Translations under genes and position numbers: made by a program | The notes under the pieces: model-generated | The model's input: only the letters and a program-made list of their open reading frames with translations | Told to the model about the DNA's origin: nothing | Databases searched by the model: none | Assembly (NCBI GenBank): GCA_003561325.1 | Contig: PWWY01000236.1 | Coordinates: 1 to 5,497, forward strand | From: Syntrophomonadaceae bacterium | GTDB lineage: Bacteria > Bacillota > Dethiobacteria > DTU022 > UBA8154 | Length of the DNA: 5,497 nucleotides | Direction: 5' to 3' | Shown here: piece by piece, positions 1-5,497 of the stretch | Numbering within the stretch: the first letter of the stretch is position 1 | How the letters are laid out: the number at the start of each line of letters is the position of its first letter

Positions 1-2
1 AA

Positions 3-80
3 GCACGGCAACATTTCTTGGCCCTGCGGTCCCGGGCGTTTTTGAAGGGCCGCTGGAGCCAGGAGAATCAGCAGGGATAG
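3..80 (+). CDS. C-terminal end of an unrecognised upstream gene (partial)
   Basis: This is an open frame running in from the left edge and ending at TAG 78-80. It would encode the last 25 residues of a protein, beginning ARQHFLALRSRAFLKG and ending SQENQQG: a basic stretch followed by a hydrophilic tail. I prefer this frame because about 19 of its 25 third codon positions are G or C, like the genes downstream, against about 12 of 25 in the next frame (which stays open to 127). The remaining frame stops at 43-45. The stop lies 43 bases before the mfd start, so the gene could share a transcript with mfd. In many Firmicutes peptidyl-tRNA hydrolase (pth) precedes mfd, but this tail does not resemble a typical Pth end, so no function is assigned. 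Confidence 0.4.
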   Translation, partial: ARQHFLALRSRAFLKGRWSQENQQG

Positions 81-105
81 ACCCCCACTGCTTACGGGTG
101 GGGGT
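81..105. repeat. Perfect inverted repeat (hairpin) just before the mfd ribosome binding site
   Basis: The arm ACCCCCAC (81-88) is perfectly complementary to GTGGGGGT (98-105), giving an 8-bp GC-rich stem around a 9-base loop, TGCTTACGG. A T-G wobble (89 with 97) could add a ninth pair. The hairpin starts directly after the upstream stop codon, and its last base is the first base of the TAAGGAGG ribosome binding site. There is no T-run on either strand, so it is not a standard intrinsic terminator. It could stabilise or process the mRNA, limit ribosome access to mfd, or be one copy of a dispersed palindromic element. The structure is seen directly; the role is unknown. Confidence 0.65.
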
Positions 106-112
106 AAGGAGG
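105..112 (+). promoter_or_regulatory. Ribosome binding site of mfd
   Basis: TAAGGAGG is a full match to the anti-Shine-Dalgarno sequence. It ends 11 bases before the TTG at 124, a slightly long but workable spacing. No ATG or GTG lies in the mfd frame between this site and residue 1, and the only other nearby TTG (114-116) is out of frame. The site therefore supports TTG 124 as the start. Confidence 0.8.
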
Positions 113-123
113 TTGGCCTCGTT

Positions 124-3100
124 TTGACACCGCAGCTGCTGAAAAAATGGCAGGAAGAACCTTCGTTCGCGGCCTTACAGAGCCTGGATCAAGGCGGCGG
201 GGCCCACCTGGTCACGGGCCTGGAAGGCTCCCAGCGAGCCTTTCTTATTTCCGCCCTGTTTGCCAGTTCCGACAAGCCCGGCCTGGTGCTGACCGGGGAC
301 ACCGGGCGGGCGGAAAAGCTCTATACTGAGCTGCGAGGGTTCCTGGGAGAACAAGAAGTTTTCCTCTTCCCGGGGCGGGATTTTTTCTACGCCGGTGAGG
401 TGCTCACCCAGAGCCGGGAGATCACCGTGCAGCGCCTCCAGGTCCTGGAGCGCCTGGCCATGAAGCAGCGGGTGCTGATCGTGGCGCCGGCAGCGGCCCT
501 CTTGGGCAAGCTGGCCCCGGTTGCCCTCTGGACGCGGTACTTCCTGGCCTTTAAACGAGGAACCATTTTTCCCCGGGAAGCGCTGCTCACCGCCCTGGTG
601 CGGATGGGCTATGAGCGCACGGAACTCACCGAAACGCCGGGTTTTTTCAGCCTGCGAGGAGATATCCTGGATATTTTTCCCCTGCACGCGCCAGACCCTT
701 TGCGCATTTCTTTTTTTGATGAAGAAGTAGAATCGATCCGGACCTATGACCCGGAACTGCAGCGTTCCCGGGAAGAACGGGAAGAAGCCACCGTCTGGCC
801 GGCCCGGGAAATCATCCTGGACGAGGAAGCCCTGGACCGGGGACGGGTTAATCTTTCCCGGGAGATGGAGAAGGTGACCCGCCAACTGAAGCGGAACAAG
901 CGAGAGAAGGCGGCGGACCGACTGCGCACCCGCATAGAAAATTACCTGCTCAAGCTGGAAAGCGCCGGTTTCTTCGAAGGCCTGGAGCAGTACATCGCCT
1001 ACTTCTTCCCTGAGGCTGCGGCCCTGAGCGACTACTTCCCGCCGGGGTGCACCCTCTTCTGGGATGAGCCGGAAAGCGCTGCCGCCGTGGAAGAGACCCT
1101 CTTCTCCGAGCTGCAGGAGTACCAGGCGACGCTGCTGGAGCAAGGGGACATTCTTCCCGGCCAGGTGGAGATCACCTGGAGGCTGGAAGGGATCGTGAAA
1201 GCCAGCGCCCTGCGAGTGCTGGCGTTTAGCCCTTTTTCCCGCCGCCTGCCGTACCTGGAAGTGGCATCGACATCCAGTTTTGACGGGCGGCCCGCGCCCA
1301 GCTTCATGGGGCAGCTGGAGCTCCTGCGCGAGGAGCTGCAAAGCTGGGGATCCAGGAACTACCATGTCTGCGTGCTCGGCGACGGGGAGCGCTCGCTCCA
1401 GGAACTGCAGCGGATATTTCAAGCCCACAACCTGCCTTTTGTCCTGGCGGAACACCATCCCCTTTTGTCGCTGCTTTTGGGCAAGCAGGAGCCGGCAGGG
1501 CGGAAACCGGGCCAGGACTTAAGAGCCTTGCCCGGCGGGAAAGGGGCGGCAGGAAAAACAGCCATGCCGACGATCACCCTGGCCCGGGGGCGGGTGGAAA
1601 GGGGATTTATTCTTCCCTCCCTGCACCTGGTTGTCCTGACCGAGAGGGAGATCCTCTATACGGCGGCCCAGAAAAAACGCCCCTCGCCCCCCACCCGGGA
1701 AAAATCTCCCCATGCGCCCCTGCGAGATTTCCAGGAACTGAAAGTCGGCGATCTGGTGGTCCACGAGCAGCACGGGATCGGGCGCTACATGGGTATTCGC
1801 ACCCTGGAAGTGGATCACGTGGGCCGGGATTACCTCTTTATCCAGTACGCCGGGGAAGACAAGCTGTATCTCCCGGTAGACCAGATCGATATCCTGCAGA
1901 AATACGTGGGAGGCGAAGAGAAGCCGCCCCGGCTCTATTCCCTGGGCGGCCAGGAGTGGGCGCGGGTGAAAAACCGCGTCAAGGCCTCGGTGCAGGAGCT
2001 GGCCCGGGAGCTGCTCTCCCTCTATGCCGCCCGGGAAGCGGAACAGGGCTACGCCTTTTCTCCCGACCATTACTGGCAGCAGGAATTCGAAGCCCGCTTT
2101 CCCTACGAAGAGACACCCGACCAGCTCCGGGCGATCCAGGAAGTCAAAGCGGACATGGAACGAGACCGCCCCATGGACCGTTTGCTCTGTGGAGACGTGG
2201 GTTACGGAAAAACCGAGGTGGCCTTACGGGCCGCCTTCAAAGCGCTCATGGACAACAAGCAGGTGGCTTTCCTGGTTCCCACCACCATCCTGGCCCAGCA
2301 ACATTACCATAATTTTGTGGAGCGCTTCGACGGGTTTCCCGTCAAAATTGAACTGCTCAGCCGCTTCCGCAGCCAGAAAGAACAGAAAGAGATCATCAAG
2401 GGGCTCAAGGCCGGCGTGATCGACGTGGTGATCGGGACCCACCGCCTCTTTTCCAGGGACACGGCCTTTAAGGACCTGGGGCTCTTGATCATCGACGAAG
2501 AGCACCGCTTCGGGGTGCGCCACAAGGAAAAGCTCAAGATGCTGCGGCGGGATGTGGATGTCTTGAGCATGACGGCCACGCCCATCCCCCGCACGCTGCA
2601 CATGGCCCTGTCGGGCGCCCGGGACCTCAGCATCATCGATACGCCGCCGGAGAACCGCTACCCCGTCCAGACCTACGTCCTGGAGTACGCACTCAACCTG
2701 ATCCGGGAGGCCATCCAGCGGGAACTGAATCGGGGAGGACAGGTATTCTTCGTCTACAACCGCGTGCAGACCATCGAGCGCTGGGCGGAACGCCTGCAGG
2801 AAATGATTCCCCACGGCCGCATCGTCGTGGGCCACGGACAGATGCCGGAGCACCGGCTGGAAGCAGTCATGCAGGATTTCCTGGATGAGAAGTACGACAT
2901 CCTGGTCAGCACCACCATCGTGGAGGCGGGACTGGATATCCCTAATGTGAATACGATGATCGTGTTTGATGCCGACCGATTCGGCCTGGCCCAGCTTTAC
3001 CAGCTCCGGGGACGCGTGGGCCGTTCCGACCGGCTAGCCTATTGTTACCTCACCTACCGGAAAGACCGGGTCATCTCAGAGGACGCGGTGAAAAGGCTGC

Positions 3101-3747
3101 AGGCGATCAAGGAGTTTACCGAGCTGGGTTCGGGGTTTAAGATCGCCCTGCGGGACCTGGAAATCCGCGGGGCCGGAAACGTGCTGGGGCCGGAACAGCA
3201 CGGCTTCATGATGAGCGTGGGCTACGAACTCTACTGCCGGTTGCTGGAACAGGCCATCGAAACGATGAAAGGGCAGCAGCCCCGGCCGGAGAAAAAAGAA
3301 ACGGCCCCCCGCATCGATTTAAACGTCAATGCCTACCTGCCCACCTCCTATATCTCCAACCAGCAGCAGAAGATCGAACTCTACCGGCGGATCGCCACCC
3401 TGGAGAACCAGGAAGAACTGCAGGACATGGAGGCGGAGCTGAAAGACCGCTACGGGCAGCTGCAGTCTCCCGTAGAGAACCTGCTGAAATTTATGCGGCT
3501 GCGGCAGCTGGCGCGCAGCAAGGCCGTGGACAGCATCGAGCACAAAAATGACCAGGTGGTGGTGCGCTTTGAGAAAGGCCGGGCTTTCGAAGGGGACCAT
3601 CTCTGGCAGCTGGTGCAGCGTCATAAAGGCGCCCTTTCCCTCAGGTCCGGGAAGGACGTGTCCATCCGGGTCAGGGCTTTTCGCGGACCGCAGGCGGAGA
3701 ACAAGCTGCTGGAATTCCTGATCCAGGTCCTGGAAGAGGTCAGTTGA
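124..3747 (+). CDS. mfd: Transcription-repair coupling factor Mfd (ATP-dependent DNA translocase)
   Basis: Mfd binds RNA polymerase stalled at DNA lesions, pushes it off by ATP-driven translocation on DNA, and recruits UvrA for nucleotide excision repair. The product has 1207 residues, slightly above the family's usual 1150-1180. The N-terminal UvrB-like module (about 1-350) carries GLEGSQR at 32-38, a degenerate nucleotide loop, and RGDILDIFP at 178-186. The RNA polymerase-interaction domain spans about 535-596 (VHEQHGIGRY at 546-555). The helicase core has Walker A GDVGYGKT at 690-697 (Lys 696), the DEEH box at 791-794, SMTATPIPRT at 815-824 and QLRGRVGR at 960-967. The C-terminal TRCF domain begins near 1063. 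All catalytic motifs are intact. Residues about 453-481 look like an extra Gly/Ala/Lys-rich insertion ahead of the polymerase-binding domain. The start is TTG, set by the Shine-Dalgarno site at 105-112. The gene ends with tandem stops TGATGA and probably continues into the holA transcript. Confidence 0.98.
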   Translation: MTPQLLKKWQEEPSFAALQSLDQGGGAHLVTGLEGSQRAFLISALFASSDKPGLVLTGDTGRAEKLYTELRGFLGEQEVFLFPGRDFFYAGEVLTQSREITVQRLQVLERLAMKQRVLIVAPAAALLGKLAPVALWTRYFLAFKRGTIFPREALLTALVRMGYERTELTETPGFFSLRGDILDIFPLHAPDPLRISFFDEEVESIRTYDPELQRSREEREEATVWPAREIILDEEALDRGRVNLSREMEKVTRQLKRNKREKAADRLRTRIENYLLKLESAGFFEGLEQYIAYFFPEAAALSDYFPPGCTLFWDEPESAAAVEETLFSELQEYQATLLEQGDILPGQVEITWRLEGIVKASALRVLAFSPFSRRLPYLEVASTSSFDGRPAPSFMGQLELLREELQSWGSRNYHVCVLGDGERSLQELQRIFQAHNLPFVLAEHHPLLSLLLGKQEPAGRKPGQDLRALPGGKGAAGKTAMPTITLARGRVERGFILPSLHLVVLTEREILYTAAQKKRPSPPTREKSPHAPLRDFQELKVGDLVVHEQHGIGRYMGIRTLEVDHVGRDYLFIQYAGEDKLYLPVDQIDILQKYVGGEEKPPRLYSLGGQEWARVKNRVKASVQELARELLSLYAAREAEQGYAFSPDHYWQQEFEARFPYEETPDQLRAIQEVKADMERDRPMDRLLCGDVGYGKTEVALRAAFKALMDNKQVAFLVPTTILAQQHYHNFVERFDGFPVKIELLSRFRSQKEQKEIIKGLKAGVIDVVIGTHRLFSRDTAFKDLGLLIIDEEHRFGVRHKEKLKMLRRDVDVLSMTATPIPRTLHMALSGARDLSIIDTPPENRYPVQTYVLEYALNLIREAIQRELNRGGQVFFVYNRVQTIERWAERLQEMIPHGRIVVGHGQMPEHRLEAVMQDFLDEKYDILVSTTIVEAGLDIPNVNTMIVFDADRFGLAQLYQLRGRVGRSDRLAYCYLTYRKDRVISEDAVKRLQAIKEFTELGSGFKIALRDLEIRGAGNVLGPEQHGFMMSVGYELYCRLLEQAIETMKGQQPRPEKKETAPRIDLNVNAYLPTSYISNQQQKIELYRRIATLENQEELQDMEAELKDRYGQLQSPVENLLKFMRLRQLARSKAVDSIEHKNDQVVVRFEKGRAFEGDHLWQLVQRHKGALSLRSGKDVSIRVRAFRGPQAENKLLEFLIQVLEEVS

Positions 3748-3887
3748 TGAAACGGGAACGCTGCAGCAGGCTCCCGGTGACGTGGGCCGCAAGCAGAAGC
3801 CGGAAGCTGCCGGGGGAAATGCCCGGTAAAACGGCGATTTACGGCATCGCGGCACCGCGGCCGCCGCAGGCCGAAATTTGCAAGTGA
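3747..3887 (+). CDS. Possible 46-residue basic protein overlapping the mfd stop
   Basis: An ATG at 3747-3749 overlaps the mfd stop by one base (TGATG), the usual layout of translationally coupled genes. GAGGT at 3736-3740, inside mfd, sits six bases upstream as a possible ribosome binding site. The frame runs 46 codons to TGA at 3885-3887. The product begins MKRERCSRLPVTWAAS and ends PRPPQAEICK; it is Arg/Pro-rich, has two cysteines, and shows no membrane segment or motif I recognise. About three quarters of its third positions are G or C, similar to the neighbouring genes, although a competing frame here is only slightly less biased. It may be a real small gene, a chance ORF in GC-rich spacer, or debris from a rearrangement that joined mfd to holA. 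No function is proposed. Confidence 0.3.
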   Translation: MKRERCSRLPVTWAASRSRKLPGEMPGKTAIYGIAAPRPPQAEICK

Positions 3888-3920
3888 ACTTCTTCGAAGG
3901 GACGCGGAACCACCGCGCCC

Positions 3921-3927
3921 GGGAGGG
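3921..3927 (+). promoter_or_regulatory. Ribosome binding site of holA
   Basis: GGGAGGG contains the GGAGG core at 3922-3926, five bases before the ATG at 3932. It decides the holA start. An in-frame TTG at 3878 would add 18 residues but has no comparable site before it, and the extension would translate straight through this Shine-Dalgarno sequence. Confidence 0.8.
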
Positions 3928-3931
3928 AAAC

Positions 3932-5014
3932 ATGGACTATCGACAGGTACGAAAACAAATGCAGCGGGGGAACTTTCTGCCTCTCTACCTCTTCAGCGGT
4001 GCGGAAAGCTACCTGCAGGAAAAGCTCCTGGAGTTCCTGCTGCAGCAGCTGGAAGAAAAGAGCGGCCAGGCCTATCACCTGGAACGCGTGGACGGCCGCC
4101 AGGTGGAGCTGCCGGACCTGCTGCAGGGCTTGCAGCAGGGCACGATCTTTTCCCAGGGGCGCGTGATCTGGGTCTCCAGCGCACCTTACTTTTCCGCTAC
4201 CCGGGGGAAGGCGGAAGAAAAGGGGGCAGCAGGGAAAGGGGCGAAGGCGGGCGCTGCGGAGAACAAGCACGTGGAAGCGGACTTGGCGGCCCTGGCCGAG
4301 AACCAGGACAGGGACCTGATCGTGGTCTTCTCCACGGATAAAGTGGACCGCCGGAAAAAAATGGTCAAAGCCCTGGAAAAAGCCGGCGTGCTGGTGGAAT
4401 TTGCCCCGCCCCGGGGCCCGGCGCTCCTCAAGTGGGTGCGGGGTGCCCTGGAACAGGAAGGAAAAGTCATCGATGAATCGGCCCTGCAGCTGCTGGTGGA
4501 ACGGGTGGGCGAAGAGATGCAGCTGCTGCGCAGCGAACTGGATAAGCTGATCCTCTACCTGGGAGCGGAGCAGCGGGTTACGGAGGAAATAGTGCGGCGG
4601 CTGGTCTCGGAAAGCCGCCAGGGCAATATTTTTAAACTGGTCGGGGCCATCGGCCAAAAAAACGTTTCTGAGGCGTTCCATCACCTTTCCCGCATGCGCC
4701 AGCAAAACGAGCACCCCCTGGTGATCCTGACCATGATCGCCCGGCATTTCCGCCTTTTATACCAGACGCTGCACCTGGAGAAGGAGGGGATTCCCCGGCG
4801 CCGTATCGCTCCCGAACTGAAAGTGCCGTTTTTTGCCGCCGAGGAACTCCTGGCCCAGGTGGAGCTCTACACGGAAACGTCCCTGGCCAAAACCCTGGTC
4901 CGGCTCAAGGAGTTGGACTTTGAAATCAAAACGGGCCGGCGGGACGCCGGGGATGCCCTGGAGCACCTGGTGCTGCAGCTGACCATGACAAAAACAAAAG
5001 CCTCCTTGCAATAA
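3932..5014 (+). CDS. holA: DNA polymerase III delta subunit (clamp loader)
   Basis: The delta subunit is the part of the clamp-loader complex that opens the beta sliding clamp so it can be placed on primed DNA. The product has 360 residues, slightly longer than the usual 330-350. The N-terminal domain has the family opening LYLFSGAESYLQEKLLEFLL near 13-32, the counterpart of a nucleotide-binding loop but without a working Walker A, as expected for delta. The segment VDRRKKMVKALEK, then RQGNIFKLVGAIGQKN and the C-terminal collar region (HPLVILTMIARHFRLLYQ, and EIKTGRRDAGDALEHLVLQL near the end) are all typical. Residues about 91-113 form a low-complexity Gly/Ala/Lys insertion that accounts for the extra length. 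ATG 3932 is chosen over the in-frame TTG 3878 because of the ribosome binding site at 3921-3927. The gene lies 184 bases after mfd without a visible promoter or terminator between, so co-transcription is likely. Its last codons lie inside the terminator shared with rpsT. Confidence 0.96.
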   Translation: MDYRQVRKQMQRGNFLPLYLFSGAESYLQEKLLEFLLQQLEEKSGQAYHLERVDGRQVELPDLLQGLQQGTIFSQGRVIWVSSAPYFSATRGKAEEKGAAGKGAKAGAAENKHVEADLAALAENQDRDLIVVFSTDKVDRRKKMVKALEKAGVLVEFAPPRGPALLKWVRGALEQEGKVIDESALQLLVERVGEEMQLLRSELDKLILYLGAEQRVTEEIVRRLVSESRQGNIFKLVGAIGQKNVSEAFHHLSRMRQQNEHPLVILTMIARHFRLLYQTLHLEKEGIPRRRIAPELKVPFFAAEELLAQVELYTETSLAKTLVRLKELDFEIKTGRRDAGDALEHLVLQLTMTKTKASLQ

Positions 5015-5027
5015 GGCGGCTTTTCTT
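4996..5027. terminator. Bidirectional intrinsic terminator between holA and rpsT
   Basis: The left arm AAAAGCCTCCTT (4996-5007) pairs with the right arm AAGGCGGCTTTT (5013-5024) around a 5-base loop, with a single internal mismatch (T5003 opposite C5017). On the plus strand the stem ends in TTTTCTT, which would end the holA transcript. On the minus strand it is followed by a longer T-rich run (TTTTGTTTTTGT), which would end rpsT. The holA stop codon TAA (5012-5014) lies at the loop and right-arm boundary, so the final holA codons form the left arm. One element serves two convergent genes. Confidence 0.88.
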
Positions 5028-5052
5028 GAGATCGAGTTGGGAGGATTTTGGG

Positions 5053-5319
5053 TTAGCTTGCCTGGCGTTTGAGCGCCTGGGCCAGCCGGGATTTCTTTCT
5101 TGCTGCCGTGTTTTTATGAATGACACCCTTGGATGCCGCTTTGTCGATCACCCTGCTGGCTGCCAGGTAGGCATCCCTGGCTGCCTGTGCATCGCCTGCA
5201 TCCACGGACTGGTAAAAACCTTTCACGGTTTTTTTCAAGTGGGATTTGACCCTGCGGTTGCGCAGGTTTTGTTCCCTGGACTGCCTGGCGCGCTTAACCG
5301 CTGCCTTGGTGTTGGCCAT
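5053..5319 (-). CDS. rpsT: Small ribosomal subunit protein S20
   Basis: S20 is a primary 16S rRNA-binding protein of the 30S subunit, a three-helix bundle made of basic helices. The 88-residue product matches the family length (84-90). It begins MANTKAAVKRARQSREQNLR and carries the hallmark C-terminal block KGVIHKNTAARKKSRLA. The start at 5317-5319 is chosen because GGAGGTGA lies just upstream (minus strand, 5324-5331) and because MANxKxA is the canonical S20 beginning. An in-frame ATG 21 codons further upstream lies outside the family alignment and upstream of the ribosome binding site. The gene is a single transcription unit, convergent with holA, with its own promoter at 5354-5382 and the shared terminator at 4996-5027. 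This orientation relative to holA is the one I recall from B. subtilis. Confidence 0.98.
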   Translation of the reverse strand: MANTKAAVKRARQSREQNLRNRRVKSHLKKTVKGFYQSVDAGDAQAARDAYLAASRVIDKAASKGVIHKNTAARKKSRLAQALKRQAS

Positions 5320-5323
5320 GTTC

Positions 5324-5331
5324 TCACCTCC
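5324..5331 (-). promoter_or_regulatory. Ribosome binding site of rpsT
   Basis: On the minus strand this reads GGAGGTGA, a strong Shine-Dalgarno sequence ending four bases before the ATG (GAAC between them). It fixes the 88-residue S20 start and excludes the 109-residue extended frame. Confidence 0.88.
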
Positions 5332-5353
5332 CTGTACGCTTGTGCCGAGCTTC

Positions 5354-5382
5354 ATTTTAACACGAGTCCTGTGAAAAAGCAA
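5354..5382 (-). promoter_or_regulatory. SigA-type promoter of rpsT
   Basis: On the minus strand, TTGCTT (5377-5382) acts as the -35 and TAAAAT (5354-5359) as the -10, with an exact 17-base spacer. The -10 is preceded by TG one base upstream (TGTTAAAAT), an extended -10. T-rich sequence just upstream of the -35 (minus strand, about 5386-5399) could act as an UP element. Transcription would start near 5347, leaving a leader of about 28 bases that holds little beyond the ribosome binding site, so no long structured autoregulatory leader is present. Confidence 0.8.
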
Positions 5383-5401
5383 CGCCGAAAAAGAAAAAGG
5401 C

Positions 5402-5407
5402 AGGAGG
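5402..5407 (+). promoter_or_regulatory. Ribosome binding site of the small membrane peptide gene
   Basis: AGGAGG lies eight bases before the TTG at 5416. The perfect core and near-ideal spacing are the main support for translation of this very short ORF. They favour the TTG over the in-frame GTG at 5371, which has no such site. Confidence 0.65.
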
Positions 5408-5415
5408 AACCGTCA

Positions 5416-5487
5416 TTGGAAACCCCCTGGGCCCTTGTGATTATCGTGGTAGTTACGGTTTTAGCGCTGCTGATCATGAAACGCTAG
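5416..5487 (+). CDS. 23-residue single-pass membrane micropeptide, function unknown
   Basis: Starting at TTG 5416, this frame gives 23 codons and ends at TAG 5485-5487. The product begins METPWALVIIVVV and ends LLIMKR: a short polar head, an unbroken hydrophobic stretch of about 17 residues from Trp5, and a basic MKR end. This is a typical single transmembrane helix, most likely with the basic end in the cytoplasm. A perfect AGGAGG lies eight bases upstream. An in-frame GTG at 5371 would give a 38-residue form with a very basic head (MKKQRRKRKRQEEPS), but it lacks a ribosome binding site. The gene is divergent from rpsT, at the position where gpr and sporulation genes follow in B. subtilis. 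I do not recognise a family, and it does not resemble SpoVM or KdpF. Confidence 0.55.
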   Translation: METPWALVIIVVVTVLALLIMKR

Positions 5488-5497
5488 CCGTTTAATT

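Noticed and set aside
81..105. Intrinsic terminator of the upstream gene
   Set aside because: The stem is strong, but neither strand has a following T-run; the plus strand continues directly into the Shine-Dalgarno site of mfd.
2..127. Alternative open frame through the left edge, ending at TGA 125-127
   Set aside because: It would read through the hairpin and the mfd ribosome binding site and overlap the mfd start. Its third codon positions are much less GC-rich than those of the frame ending at 80.
175..1458. A 427-codon open frame on the minus strand
   Set aside because: It lies entirely antisense to the well-supported mfd reading frame. Its product is a Gln/Gly/Pro/Arg-rich sequence without recognisable domains, as expected for a shadow frame in GC-rich DNA.
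3878..3931. N-terminal extension of HolA from TTG 3878
   Set aside because: There is no good ribosome binding site before it, and the extension runs through the GGGAGGG that serves ATG 3932. The added residues lie outside the normal HolA start.
3319..4747. Two minus-strand open frames covering the mfd end and holA (3319-3933 and 3839-4747)
   Set aside because: Both are antisense to confirmed genes, have no convincing ribosome binding site, and show no family resemblance. Long shadow frames are common at this base composition.
5320..5382. N-terminal extension of S20 (21 codons)
   Set aside because: It would be translated through the rpsT -10 region and ribosome binding site, and S20 proteins begin with MAN.
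5026..5487. A 153-codon plus-strand frame spanning the rpsT region
   Set aside because: Most of it is antisense to rpsT. Only its last 23 (possibly 38) codons are worth keeping, as the separate micropeptide gene with its own ribosome binding site.
1..5497. tRNA, rRNA, CRISPR array, insertion sequence or prophage signals
   Set aside because: No cloverleaf, spaced direct repeats, transposase-like frame or terminal inverted repeats were seen. Nearly all of the window is accounted for by mfd, holA and rpsT.

Overview
The window looks like housekeeping chromosome of a fairly GC-rich Gram-positive bacterium. The best guess is a spore-forming Clostridia lineage of the Peptococcaceae / Moorella / Thermacetogenium type. 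The grounds are strong AGGAGG-type ribosome binding sites, two probable TTG starts, GC-rich third codon positions, and a holA gene facing a convergent rpsT. I recall that convergent pair from Firmicutes such as Bacillus subtilis, where the spore protease gene gpr follows. The lineage is inference; no species can be named from the sequence.

Layout. Bases 3-80 hold the probable last 25 codons of an unrecognised upstream gene. A perfect 8-bp hairpin (81-105) then abuts the ribosome binding site of mfd, which fills 124-3747 and encodes the transcription-repair coupling factor with all diagnostic motifs intact. The mfd stop overlaps the start of a possible 46-codon ORF (3747-3887) of unknown function. 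It is followed by holA (3932-5014), the delta subunit of the DNA polymerase III clamp loader. The holA stop codon lies inside a hairpin with T-runs on both strands, a bidirectional terminator shared with rpsT (ribosomal protein S20, 5053-5319, minus strand). rpsT has a clear SigA-type promoter at 5354-5382. Divergent from it, at the right edge, is a very small gene (5416-5487) for a 23-residue single-pass membrane peptide with a perfect ribosome binding site.

How the genes relate. mfd and holA are probably co-transcribed rightward, since no terminator or promoter is visible between them. Both act in DNA maintenance: Mfd clears stalled RNA polymerase and recruits excision repair, and HolA loads the sliding clamp. 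rpsT is a separate unit coming the other way. No mobile element, CRISPR array, tRNA or rRNA is visible. The least explained parts are the small membrane peptide, the mfd-holA junction ORF, the hairpin before mfd, and similar Gly/Ala/Lys-rich insertions in Mfd and HolA. I found no convincing new multi-gene system.
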